Source: Ctena decussata (lineage: Eukaryota; Mollusca; Bivalvia; Lucinida; Lucinidae). From it: 64,000 bases of DNA. The notes under the pieces are model-generated. The model was not told where the DNA came from and made no database searches. It saw only the letters and a list, made by a program, of their open reading frames with translations. The DNA is taken from positions 21,104,102-21,168,101 of the forward strand of contig OZ022501.1 in NCBI GenBank assembly GCA_963989385.1, in the 5' to 3' direction. A program made the position numbers and the translations under genes. Position 1 is the stretch's first letter; each line of letters starts with the position of its first letter. Of the stretch, positions 12,275 through 23,040 are shown one piece after another.

Positions 12275-12545
12275 GATTTCCTATGATCTACTGACGGTAA
12301 ATATGAGCAGAAAAGTCTCAGATCAGATTCTAGTCTTCACTGTGTTCAGGTGAATTCGAGCACTAATGGGAAGCAACTCCTCCATTTTGCCTCACTAAAT
12401 GGGGAAATACTCTTTAGGAAATAACTTGTTCCCTTATATTTTTAACTTTAATAGTAGATAAGTTTTGGACGTTTTTCCCCATTAAGGGAAGCGAACAGGA
12501 AGTCACAAAAGTTTCCTCTCTTTGAAACTACAGCGGAAAAAACAT

Positions 12546-12780
12546 GAGCCGCGGCCCGAGAAAACCAACAAAGTGGTTGTGCGCCCAGCGCAGACTCAGA
12601 TCAGCCTGGGTATCAGCCTAGTCTGAGCAGAGTCTTCCATAGGCGCTTAAAGGGTAGCTAAGGGACTAAGCTACCTTCATGCGGACAGCGAAGACTCTGA
12701 TCAGACTGGGCGGATGCCCAGGCTGTTCTGAGTCTGCGCTGGACGCACAACCACTTTGTTGGTTTTCTCGTGTCGCGGCG
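12546..12780. mobile_element. Foldback MITE, family A copy 1
   Basis: A ~235-bp near-palindrome: GAGCCGCGGCCCGAGAAAAC at the left, GTTTTCTCGTGTCGCGGCG at the right, with CAGCGCAGACTCAGATCAGC and its partner inside. Thirteen copies of family A occur in this window. Confidence 0.9.
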
Positions 12781-13149
12781 CACATGGCGATGTACCAATA
12801 CCCATTAAGGGTTCTATTTCTCATACTGCGACTCGTGTATACAACTGATAAAAGCCCGCTCCCAATAAATTTAAGCATGAAAATTTAGTTTAAACTTTTA
12901 TTGAATTTACAAAATCAGTAGCTAATGAACCGCGAAACAAAACTGGCAAAGGGATTTATGCTACTGGAGATGAATACAAATGCGCGCATAAAATTACTCA
13001 TTAAGACTAGTTTCAGAAAGTTCAACAGAAGTTTATAGATTTTTTTTTTATTTTTTTTTTTTTACATTTAGAGTCAATAAAATACTGGATGGATGGACAG
13101 CCCTTAAAAACAGTGTTCGGTCATTTTGAGACGACGTCGGAAATGAATG

Positions 13150-13432
13150 AGTAAAATAATTCAAATTCAGAATCCTAATGGAGGTGGTCGCGGTCGGGCG
13201 ATGGTGCCGGGTAGCTTACAGTGCCGGGGCGTCCTACTAATCTGGATAACAGTAGGACAAGGGCCTACTGTGCTTGCACTAGGTGCGGCTGGAGGCTGTT
13301 CGGGTAGTTTCTTTCTCTCGCCTATCATCTTTGTTTCTTCTCTATCTCTGAGACGGCTCGCTTTAGACTGAAATACTGTATCAAAGAATCGTAAAACTCC
13401 AAACAACCTATCTAGCAACCAATCAGCATCTG
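13150..13432 (+). mobile_element. SINE-like repeat, copy 1
   Basis: Shares with 36120-36360 the segments 'gatggtgc', 'gacaagggcctactgtgctt' (one change) and 'tagactgaaatactgt', ending in '(a)aaccaaccaacc'-type sequence. No clear tRNA-like head is seen, so the SINE label is tentative. Confidence 0.5.
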
Positions 13433-13774
13433 AACTAGGTTCAAATTCGCCGCCTCTGTACCGGAATGATAGCGACCTAATACAGTGAGTAATTCTTAAC
13501 AGAGGACTATTTTATGTTTCCTATCCTACTAGACATAGGCATTCAAAAAGCGCAACTCAATTCCGAAAGTACTTCCCCACACAGTTTAAGAGCCCTAAAG
13601 GAGTATTTGGGACATAAATTTCCTGTGGCGATTTAAGTGATGACTCTCTTACGAGCCATAATATACCTAAGCAGTTAAAGTCTCCATAGTCCTATAAGTG
13701 GTAAAAATCACCAAAGCACAAATTATGATAAAATTGATACAGCCTTCCGAAGTGATGATAAAATGTCGGTTGGT

Positions 13775-14734
13775 GTAGAGTAAGGGGACATGGCTTCGCA
13801 CAGGGCATGGCTTCGCACACCTCCGGGATTTCTTAGTATGTGTCAGTCATCTGTTGTCTGAACATCATTTTGTTCTGCAAATATTTCAAGGTTGATGAAT
13901 GAAGCTTTTTTTACATCACTTTCGCGTGCAGTGCATCACGTGCATTTTGGCGCCAAAATGTTTAAAACATTCAGATCAGAGTCGGCAAAGTTTAGCATTT
14001 TTTATAACAGGCAATATTATTGATACCACACTTTCAAAATTTGGCTCCTGAAGTGTTAATGAAACTGACATTTGTTATCTTAAGAATACAAAGTGCACAA
14101 TCATCATAAACTATGCCGGTTATATGAACACAAACGATTTTCCATGCTACGGGGTGTGAATTTTGTCCCCCACTTTTATGAGAAAAGTCTGCATATTATT
14201 TTTAGCTGTCATCCTATCTAGTCGTAAGTCCACTGTATGATTACACAAACGAGATGTGATGGATTCAACAACAAATGTCAGCCACTTATTAACCGGTGTT
14301 TTCCAATCAAATAAAATTCTGAAAATTGCTGATTTTTGTCTTTCCATCAATGGAAGGGGCATTGACATTATACTATTACCTTGTAAACCATAAATAATAA
14401 TAGCATATTATATGTTCTTTTATGGTTTTCATTTACTGGTCCTAAAGTGTATGACAGAATAGTCAAAGACATCTATAATGCTTCTGTTTCCTGCCAGAAG
14501 GGGTGTGCGAAGCCATGTCCTCATATACCCAAAATACCATGTAGGACTGCACTACATATTACAGCACGTGCTACATATGACGTCAGAGTCTGAGACCAAA
14601 TATTTTCATACTCAATTTCCAGAAAGGGTCAAGGTATTTTATAATATAAACAAACACGCGTTATGTTATAAGCTTTGTCAGCTAATGTTGCAAAAAGTCA
14701 TAAAAGTGTGCGAAGCCATGTCCCCTTACTCTAC
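13775..14734. mobile_element. Non-autonomous TIR element (~960 bp)
   Basis: A 28-bp terminal inverted repeat starting GTAGAGTAAGGGGACATGGC (13775-13802) matches its complement exactly at 14707-14734. Extra internal copies of 'catggcttcgcacac' lie just inside the left end and near 14498 in inverted form. No transposase is present. The long open frame at 14478-14966 crosses the right terminus and resembles no protein I know, so it is not called. Confidence 0.8.
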
Positions 14735-15251
14735 GTTTTCGTTTCACATAACTGGCAAAAAGGAGAAAAAGAGGTTTTTGAAAAAAATTACAAGTCTCTC
14801 CATAAAAAATATGGTCTTTACCACTTGTTCCCAGTTGAGCAATGAAATTACGCAACAGCGAGGCAATGATAGGAATCCTTTCCGTACATTGTATTTATAC
14901 CATCTATTAAATACCTGTACCTTGTATTTTTATCTTTTGTACCTTGTATTTTTATCATGTAAATGAAGTTTGTGAAATCGAAAGTAGGTCATTTTGGTTG
15001 GCAACTAAAATGACCTAGATATTCTTTAAATCGTTTTTATGAGAATCCCAAGGATGTTTTAATATTTTAACCCCGTTTAATAGCGATCATATACAGTAAC
15101 GAAACTGCAGTTAGGAGCATGCAGCGAGACTTCCTTTCCCCTGAAAGTGTACACACTCGCCATTAGGGACAGAATGAAAGAAATTAGAAAGGTTGATAAG
15201 ATAACAATTCTACCTTTGGCTATCAAAGTCCGTGTCAGAAATTAGGCTAAA

Positions 15252-18200
15252 ATGAAATCGGTTTTGTTTACGTTTCTTCTGTCTATTCAGAGTCTTTTAT
15301 GTAAGTGTTTCATGTATTCTTTATTGATGAATTAATTTCGTGGATTGTGTTTTATTCCAGGTGAAGACCATAATGATCGGTAAATATCATAAAACATCGA
15401 CAATTTCCAGAGGGCACATGACGTCGGGATGGCGTCGCATCGACGCCGGTGCGAAATCATCCCGACGTCAAGTGCCTGCTGGGTTAAAGATGTTTGTTAA
15501 TGACTGAAGATTTTTGACGGTATTGCCAATTTGCCAATGTCTGTCATTTACGGGTCTTAGACTCTGAAATAAAACATAAATGGGATGGATGACTTGTGAT
15601 ATTACGTCCTTTTCTGCAGTATTTCAGTCATTTCAGGTCGTTGGGCGGGTGATAATGGAAGACTGTGTGCAATGGAGCCCCGCTTACATTTGAAAGATGA
15701 ATAGGAGAAACACTGCAGATACATCAAAGTAAGCAACACTTCCTGTTCTCATTTCTGTCAAATTATCAATGCAAGCCAATTCAAAAAGAAAAAGAATTTG
15801 CTCCTTTAAGAGCAATTTCTTTCTTTTAAGAGTAGATTCAGTTTTGGAAGTGTTTCGTCACCCAGGAAAACAAACAGGAAGTCACGTAAATTGTTTCAAA
15901 TTTGTACAAATGGCGGTAAAACATGGAGATGCATAATCTTAAGAACTAGTCGTTTTGGTCCATACACGGGTGAAATATATCAACCCTTTCAGCGCCAAAC
16001 AGCAGATGACAAAATTTACGTCTGAAATTAAAAATTAAAAAAAATGTGTTGTCCAAGCTATTCATTGACCAGAGGGAAAACACTTAGATCTAGATGAGGC
16101 GGCTCATTATGAGCCGCCTCGTCAAGATCTACACTGTTTGCAAATTTTGCTATTTCGTCACTGGCGCTTAAAGTGTTGTTGCAGTACTTAGTGTGATATA
16201 TATATGTAGTGAAGTGGTCAGATGTGATCGAATCAGAGTAGTAACAGTGAAAATAATAAACAAAGGAAATATAACTTAACTGATTCTTATTTTCAGGCTA
16301 TTCTGACTTCGCATGTCCACCTGGCTGGATGAAACATGACTCAAGCTGCTATCATTTTAGTCACGACGAAGAGACTTGGGCGGACGCCACGGTATTGTTA
16401 TGTATATATACCTATACTGGACATTTTGTTTACATAATATGTTGTCCAGGAAATACATGGAAGCTTAATTTCTTTCTGAAATCCAAGCGTCTGCAAATAC
16501 GTAGTTAGCCAAAATATTCAATTCAAACATACTTTTATTGCCTTTGTACAAACAATAAGTCCAAATAACGGGGGTCAGCCAAAATATAACAGTGTGCACA
16601 GTGTTTGCTTTGAATTAAAAGGATTGAGGGACCTTGAAATGGCCAAACCGAAGTTGGCCACTTTCAAGGTCCTTATAAGAAATCCGACAATTAATCTCTT
16701 ACACAGCAGAAATTATTGTAGAAATAACTTTACAAACATATGAGTCGAAGAGTTTGGCTTGATTTTCTTTTGCAGATAAAAATGGAATGCGTTTTTAGCT
16801 GGTGAATATTATGAGAATCTAATTCCAGAACAAAAATATGATCTTTCAAGCCAGACAATTTAAATAACAGTCTAAAGCATTTTACTGTAACGACATTCAA
16901 TATATATAACAGAAAAGGTTGGCAAAAATGTTAAAATGGCTGTCTTAATAAGTATGGAAAATTCATGCTTTTTCGCCATTTTTCGAAAGAAACATTTGTT
17001 GTCACTCTTTTTTCCTTTCTAAAAGATGAGAGGCTTCCAAAAAGAAATCTTCTCGTAAAGAAAAGAATTGGCGAGATAATAAATGTTATCATTTGTTCTG
17101 TACATTTTCCCCATATAATAAAATTTATTATACGAAGTAGGTCATCGTGGTTGCCAACTAAAATGACCAAATTATTTAGTAATTTTCATATTGTTGTTTT
17201 TATGAGAAACTCGAAGTTTCATTGTTGAAACTCACCAGTTAGGATCATTTACAAATGACGAAACTGTATTGGAAAGCTTGCAGCGATCACTCACAATGCA
17301 AATAGAGAAATGAATTTTAACACTGGGAGAGCAACTGGGCGTTTAATAGGCTACTGTATGCCGATATACTTGTAGATCATGTGTCGACAACTTGGTGGTC
17401 ACCTTGTAGACATAGGCAGTGCTGCAGAAAATAATTTTCTCATCGCACAAGTGAAGCTTATACATAGTAAGTACCTTAAGCATTTTAAGAAGATTTTGTT
17501 GCTTACGTCTTATAGCTTATGTGATTATGACGCGTCCTTTTAAAACTACCGTAAAGATTCTAAAAAAATGGGGCACTTAATTACCGTAATTGTCCTCTTA
17601 AAGAAACAATTTAATTTACAGTGCATTAATGCATATAAAATGCAATTAGAAAGGCAAAACTGTGTAGATACTGATCAGACAGCTCCTAAAGGAGCAGTCT
17701 GAGCTTGATCTTCATTGTTTGCTCAGACCTATCTGTCCCTATACACAAAGAGTTTTTTAAGGATATTGTATGAAAAATGAAATAAAGAAAAACAGAATAC
17801 AGAACATGCAACACTTTTAAGTTTTAACAGTAATAGAGCTCAACTAGCATACGGCATCATTGTAATGTGGCAGGGTCTGGTGTAATATGAGCCGCGACAA
17901 GTACTTTAGAGAAAGAGCATTGGGTTCTCTTTTACGTCTAAATGATATCGTTAAAGCTGGATATATGTTAAGGGTGCCAAGTGGAAAAGATTCTGGATGT
18001 AGCTCGCTTCTGTGGGCAGATAAATATAAAGCAAAGACAAAGACATTACATTAAAGTCAGCTCATGTTTTATTTCATCCCGCTTGCTGTTATTGAGCCAC
18101 ATCATGAGACTTCCAGCAATGTCATGTGACAATCAGATCCTCCTCCTCATTTATACAGAAAATCAGAGACCTCACTTTTGGCTCTATGACTTGGTTCACT

Positions 18201-21200
18201 TACACAGATTGCTGATGTGACAAGCTAAGGCTCTAATCGGACTGCACATAAGTGCAGTCCGAATAGGGCCTTTGCTTGTCACCTATCCCACATTGTCGGA
18301 AATCACATGACGTGGCTCATATTCTCTGTCGATAAAGTGGCACAGGTATTTTAAGGCTTCCTACTATTTTCTTTTATTTATAGAACTATTTTGGATAGAT
18401 GCGTCGGACGTACAGGTAGAGGGCGACTGGGAGTGGATGAATACCAGATCCAAGCTGTCTTACACCAACTGGGGTACTGGTGAACCAAATAACGTTCATG
18501 GGACGGAAAATTGCGCTGAATTACATTACCTTGGATACTGGAACGACAGCGCTTGCAAAAATGCTAAAAATTATGTCTGTGAAATGGAAGAAGGGTAAGA
18601 CGGTGCATAATTATCACAGAAATATAAATATTTTGTAATTCAGCTGTAAAATCAATTTATTTCTTCCAAAACAACCCCAAAGATCTAGATCCGTCTTGTT
18701 GGACGGATCTTAATCTTTGGGATTGTTTTGGAAGGAAAAGGCGCAATCTTATAGCTGAATACTTACGGTATTTGCCAAGCTCAAGTTTAGAAAACGTTGT
18801 CGCTGGTAAAAAAGGTTTTTTTGTCATATATGTCAAATAAAATCTTAAGAGTTCCTTCGAGAGCAGAGAACACATTTACAAGAATGAACATGGGGAATAC
18901 TTCGAAGTTTCGGCTATCCAAGCATCACCAGCAACCCTGATAATATCTGGCGACGAAAGGCAGAGAAAAGCAGACTGTAATTTCTTAATTTTAATAAAGC
19001 AGATAAAGACTTATTGGTATCTAAAGCGGGGTCCAAATGAATATAAACGGCGATTTTCAAGAATAAAAGTCTAAACCAATCAAAAATTTCTGATTCTTCA
19101 GAATATATTCTCTGATTTTAAACGACAAAAATAAAATATAATTTGCACTATTGATGATGTCTGCTAACTTAATACAGCTTTGGCAGCAAGCACCGCTTCG
19201 GCATTTAATCAAACAAAATCCGTTTTGCCTGTACAAACTAAGAAACAAATTGAAAAAAAAAAGACAACATTAATTTTGCAAAGCAGTGCATTGCCAGTTA
19301 TTTTTTTTTCTTTTTATCACTTTTTCTACTTTATCATGAAAAGTCTCTTCTGTGTATTATATCTATAAAGCGCATTCAACATTGTTTCTGGCTATATGCA
19401 ACTTACCATGATATATGGTAACTTTGAAGTTAAGTTACCGTAATGGTTTAGTTCGAGAATTGCTTTTATGTGTGTCTCTTGATAGTCTTCATTAAACATG
19501 TAGTCCAAAAAGACTACCGGTAACCATGCCAAAAATGCAATTATATGATTGTCGACGCCTGAAAAAGTACCTAATCTAAAGGCGATTTGAACAGGAAATA
19601 CTCAGAAAGGGCACCCAGGGGAATCTTTAAAGTCAGAATTGAAGGTCATGGTCTGTTTACGTTGATGCTATGTTGTTTAGTATATTTATACACACGAACT
19701 GAACGACATATAGTCGTCTTCTCATCGCATATACTGAAAGACATTTGAGCCGCGACACAAGAAAACAAACAAAGTGGTTGTGCGCCCAGGTCAAACTAAG
19801 ATCAGCCTGGGTATCCACCAAGTCTGGTTAGACTCTTTGCTAAGCGCTTAAAGGGTAGCCAAGGGTCTTAACCACCTCCATGCGGACAGCGACGACTCTG
19901 ACCGCCCAGTCTGATCTGAGTCTGAGCTGGGCGCACAGCAACTTTGTTGGTTTTGTCGTGTCGCGGCCCATATATTCTCTATGCACATACTGAAAGCCAT
20001 ATATTCTCTATATTCTTCTCTATGTAGACCTCAAAGTGTCTGTACATTTTTTTATTTGTTTTGTAAATAAGTAAGTAAATTCTTTATTTAAAGAGGTTTA
20101 ATCATTTGGGTTGCCCCAATCTTCCATGAGGCCCTCAAAACAAATACAAACACAATACTCGTACATTAATTACATAGTAACTAGGCGATGATTGGTTGAC
20201 TTGGTTTTAACGGGGTTAACAGGGTATAACAGCCGTTTGACTAAGTATTTCAGTCTATATCCAACCATTCCTTTGGGGGATAAAATAGGCAGGATGGCTA
20301 GACGAGAATAAAATCTTCCAAACTATTCCAGCTTGCACCTACTGCAAGCATAGCAGACTCTTGCTTTACCTTTTGTCAATAACAGTAGAATGCCCCCAAT
20401 GCCGACAGTGTCATGGCATCTTCACTCATCCTACTGCCTCGAAAATTAGTTGAAACTCCTTTTATATGATAACCTATTTGCTTTGATGAAAGAACAATTT
20501 TACCAGCCTGTTGCATAACAGGATTATAGCATGCAATGTACAAGAACATTTGTTTTAAGCTACCCTTACATGCGGTACCTATCATCAGTGATGAATTGAT
20601 GAAATGAGTCGTGACACGACAAAACAAACAAAGAGGCATATGCGCCCAGTGAAGACTTACAAAGAGGCATATCCGCTCAGTCTGATCAGCTTTCGCTGTG
20701 CGTTTTAACGGTAGCCAAGGGTCTAAGCTTCCTTCTATGCCGACAGCAAAGACCCTGGTCAAAATGGACCAATGCCCAGGCTAATCTGAGTCTTCGCTTG
20801 ACGCACGTAGGTCACTTTTGTTAGTCTGTCGTGTCGCGGCTTATTTTATATTTTAAAAACGTTTAAAGATATTGAAATTCCTGACGTAACAATCGTGTGC
20901 AAATAATAGCATATCACATCCATATGAACATTTCAAAACATGCAACGATTCGCTTTCAAGGAATCAGGCATATCACTTTGGAGGGTTGGCTTTCACTACG
21001 GTCTCAGTTAAAAGACGCACGTAGTTAAAATGGCTCGAGTTTCTCCCAAACGATAGCACATCTTCATTCAATAATACCAAGCCCATAATTCCAAAACAGT
21101 TAGAAAGCGCTGCAACAAAAATTGCTTGGTTTAGTTTTGTTTCAGAAGAGTTGACACCCTTAACCCTTAAAGCGCCAAAAATGAAAAAATTGAATTTGCA

Positions 21201-21400
21201 AACAGTGTAGATCCAGATGTGGTGGCTCATAATGAGCCACCTCATCTGGATCTACACTGTTTGCCCTAAAGTCTTTGAATTTTCAATATGATATAGCTTG
21301 GACAAAACATTTTTTGAAGTTTCTGCAGACGTAAATTTTGTCGTCTGCTTTTTGGCGCTTTAAGGGTTAAGCGATCGAGTTTGAAATTCAACCCCCCCTA

Positions 21401-21447
<47 letters not shown>

Positions 21448-21526
21448 TATGTTGACAAGCCAATCTGAAATTTTCTGCTTATATTCTTTTCTATTTTACA
21501 GAGAAGCCCAAAGTATTTTCGGCTGA
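15252..21526 (+). CDS. Secreted C-type lectin, single CRD with EPN motif; five exons
   Basis: A calcium-dependent carbohydrate-binding lectin, by family an extracellular innate-recognition protein. Exons: 15252-15300, 16297-16391, 17376-17466, 18384-18594, 21502-21526, with GT donors (GTAAGT, GTATTG, GTAAGT, GTAAGA) and AG acceptors. Phases 1, 0, 1, 2 keep one frame: 471 nt, 156 residues plus stop. Residues 1-16, MKSVLFTFLLSIQSLL, form the signal peptide. The CRD begins FACPPGWMKHDSSCYHF (C23, C34), continues with MCRQLGGHLVDIGSAAEN (C51), FWIDASDVQVEGDWEWM, then W108-G-T-G-E-P-N, C122, WND (131-133), C136 and C144. E112, N114, E120, N132 and D133 are the expected calcium-site-2 ligands, and EPN usually goes with mannose-type specificity. 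If the last donor were not used, TAA at 18596 would end the protein at residue 149. The introns are loaded with palindromic elements. The start is the first ATG before the hydrophobic leader. Confidence 0.88.
15395..15485. repeat. Inverted repeat in lectin intron 1
   Basis: GACGTCGGGATGGCGTCGCA pairs with the complementary segment ending CATCCCGACGTC. It ends in GTGCCTGCTGGGTT, which recurs in similar form at 30925-31015 and 60070-60195, so this is a small dispersed repeat. Confidence 0.6.
15982..16176. mobile_element. Palindromic MITE, family G copy 1 (lectin intron 1)
   Basis: Outer ends AACCCTTTCAGCGCCAAA and TGGCGCTTAAAGTGTT are imperfect inverted repeats. The core is a strong hairpin centred in GGCTCATTATGAGCC, flanked by 'agatctagatgaggc' and its complement. 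It matches family G copy 2 at 21160. Confidence 0.8.
16515..16595 (-). mobile_element. Possible LINE 3' tail
   Basis: On the - strand the segment reads 'ggcaataaaagtatgtttga' then 'attgaat', resembling a non-LTR 3' end. Short and uncertain. Confidence 0.25.
16628..16676. repeat. Inverted repeat in lectin intron 2
   Basis: GGACCTTGAAATGGCCAA faces TTGGCCACTTTCAAGGTCC around a short loop. Confidence 0.7.
17652..17732. repeat. Hairpin repeat in lectin intron 3
   Basis: GGCAAAACTGTGTAGATACT with CAGACAGCTCC pairs with GGAGCAGTCTG and TGATCTTCATTGTTTGC. The ends resemble the family G core (GCAAACAGTGTAGAT). Confidence 0.6.
18216..18284. repeat. Hairpin repeat in lectin intron 3
   Basis: GTGACAAGC and CGGACTGCACA pair with TGTGCAGTCCG-like sequence and GCTTGTCAC; the middle arms are imperfect. 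Confidence 0.6.
18656..18770. mobile_element. Foldback element, family C copy 1 (5'-truncated)
   Basis: CCAAAACAACCCCAAAGATC and GATCCGTC face GACGGATCTTAATCTTTGGG; the right end reads ATAGCTGAATACTTACGGTA as in the intact copy at 63538-64000. The left terminal repeat is missing. Confidence 0.7.
18836..19150 (-). repeat. Family F repeat (lectin intron 4)
   Basis: The reverse complement matches the unit at 3793-4170, with shared pieces such as 'caccagatattgtcagggtc' in diverged form and 'ctctgctctcgaaggaactc'. Confidence 0.7.
19747..19969. mobile_element. Foldback MITE, family A copy 2 (lectin intron 4)
   Basis: Left end GAGCCGCGACACAAGAAAAC, right end GTTGGTTTTGTCGTGTCGCG, with the family's internal arms and a diverged middle. 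Confidence 0.88.
20055..20340 (-). mobile_element. Probable LINE 3' region
   Basis: The - strand end reads 'ggtttaatcatttgggttgc' in inverted form, then 'taaataaagaatttacttac', a type of 3' terminus I associate with bivalve non-LTR elements. No coding part is readable. Confidence 0.35.
20606..20842. mobile_element. Foldback MITE, family A copy 3 (lectin intron 4)
   Basis: Left end GAGTCGTGACACGACAAAAC, right end GTCTGTCGTGTCGCGGCTTA. More diverged than other copies, with an internal repeat of CAAAGAGGCATAT. Confidence 0.85.
21160..21370. mobile_element. Palindromic MITE, family G copy 2 (lectin intron 4)
   Basis: Ends TTAACCCTTAAAGCGCCAAA and TTTGGCGCTTTAAGGGTTAA are perfect inverse complements. 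The core GTGTAGATCCAGATGTGGTG and GCTCATAATGAGC is a nearly perfect hairpin. Confidence 0.88.
21404..21446. repeat. (CA)n microsatellite
   Basis: CA dinucleotides about 60 bp before the acceptor of lectin exon 5. Confidence 0.95.
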
Positions 21527-21762
21527 TGAAAAGTGACATACACTTCCTTGAAGCATGTGATTAGGGTATTTTCAGTTGCATCTGACTGGTTATCTTCGAG
21601 TATTGGCTACAAATTGTACGGAATTCCTCGGTATTACAGTCTTACCATATGAAAACTTCTTCATCCTTTGCGCATCATTTCAACTTTATGCTTAGACCGG
21701 TCTGCACAAGTGTACTTTGTTCAGATCAGTTCATTCACTCTAACATTATAAAGCTTCAAAGC

Positions 21763-21912
21763 ATGTGCAAAGGCTGATTAAATCATACGAATGTTACTGT
21801 TACGTGTAAAGGCTGATCAAACCATACGAAGGTTACTGTGACAGTAACCTTCGTATGATTTGATTAGCCTTTGCAGTAACCTTCGTATGATTTGATTAGC
21901 CTTTGCACATGC
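21763..21912. repeat. Palindrome with duplicated arms
   Basis: Two diverged left arms (GTGCAAAGGCTGATTAAATC and GTGTAAAGGCTGATCAAACC, each followed by ATACGAA-GTTACTGT) face two right arms (AGTAACCTTCGTATGATTTG plus ATTAGCCTTTGCA), the second repeated directly. It lies in the lectin 3' UTR region. Confidence 0.8.
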
Positions 21913-22140
21913 CATCGTGCTATTCCTGATATGCACAGTTCGCATAGTAAGTAAGGCAACTTTTTTAAATTAAACTGACCCTCAGAAATTACTCACCACT
22001 GCTATTTTAAGAGCTGACCACTATTGTGAAGGGAGGTCTACAAAACTGAAAATTACAAAGTTGCCCCCCCCCCCTCCCCCTGAAAGTGTATCCACTGGCT
22101 TCAATAATCCTATCTAGTTTTGCTTTGAACAACTAGATTT

Positions 22141-22239
22141 CAAAAAAAAAAAAAAAAAAGGAAATAATAATAAATAAATAAAATAAAAAAATAAAAAAGG
22201 AAATAATAATAAATAAATAAAATAAAAAATAAAATAATA
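22141..22239. repeat. A-rich low-complexity tract with tandem duplication
   Basis: Poly-A, then GGAAATAATAATAAATAAAT-type sequence given twice about 43 bp apart. Its AATAAA matches are not good evidence for a polyadenylation site. Confidence 0.85.
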
Positions 22240-22569
22240 GCAGCTAACTGTAAGACTGAAATGACTCGGCGCATTTCGTTTTAAATATTATGCTTAAAAC
22301 ATAATCTTTTAATATCATCAATAGATCACCCTCTTAATTTAGACAAGAAGTGCTAAAACGCTTTTTTTAAATAGCAAAATTAATTTTATGGCGTGTCTTA
22401 CTATGACATAAGTTCATGTCATTACAGTTCATGTCATTACATAAACATAAAAAAATCAGAGAAAAAGTTGAAATGTAGTGTTTGAAAGCAAAACGCAATA
22501 TCAGTCAGCCACTTTCTTAAACATGACAGTACAGGAAATAGTATTGATCCTGAAAGGCAATGAAAGAAA

Positions 22570-22778
22570 CCGTATTTCTTGGGTTATAAGACGGAATTTT
22601 TCCCTTCCACAATATTCCCAAAGATCTAGATCCGTCTTATAAGACGGATCTAGATCTTTGGGCTTGTTTTGGAAGGGAATGCCAATATAATTGGAGAATT
22701 TCACAACACTGATTTAGATATTTGGGGTCGTTCCAGAGAGGGGAAACTCCCGTTTTATAGCCGAATACATACGTTATG
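22570..22778. mobile_element. Foldback element, family C copy 2
   Basis: Left CCGTATTTCTTGGGTTATAA with GACGG matches the intact copy at 63538; centre GATCCGTCTTATAAGACGGA; right CGTTTTATAGCCGAATACAT. Likely inserted in the lectin 3' UTR or downstream flank. Confidence 0.8.
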
Positions 22779-23034
22779 GATAAGTTTCCCTGTAATTGCA
22801 CCTTGATGAACACGAATGATATTCCTGACACGACCTACATTTTTGTCATGTCATGAGGTACTGTACTTTTTCTGTATATCGAAGTTGTATGGATGTACCG
22901 CCATGTTTGTACTTGTGTGCATTTTTCAAGAGTTGATCTCATTTTGAAATGAGGAGAAGAACTAAATAAGCAATATGATTTCGTTGTAATCCTACAACCC
23001 TGTATTGCGTATTATGTATGTTGTGAAAAAGTGA

Positions 23035-23040
23035 AATAAA
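23035..23040 (+). promoter_or_regulatory. Candidate polyadenylation signal of the lectin gene
   Basis: An AATAAA in GTGAAATAAAAATG lies 1.5 kb after the stop codon and 40 bp before the mariner-like insertion. The poly-A-rich tract at 22141 offers weaker alternatives. The position is a guess from motif alone. Confidence 0.3.

Larger units (their letters stand above)
11732..15251. other. Intergenic region between the two divergent genes
   Basis: Contains repeat copies B2, A1, a SINE-like copy and a TIR element, listed separately. No TATA box or other promoter motif is clear upstream of either start codon (11716 on -, 15252 on +). The remaining unique sequence shows nothing I recognise. Confidence 0.4.

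Noticed and set aside
14478..14966. 162-codon open frame near the lectin promoter
   Set aside because: It straddles the right terminus of a TIR element, contains that element's inverted repeat, and has no recognisable domain.
22141..22239. Polyadenylation signals for the lectin gene
   Set aside because: The AATAAA matches are by-products of an A/T microsatellite with tandem duplication.
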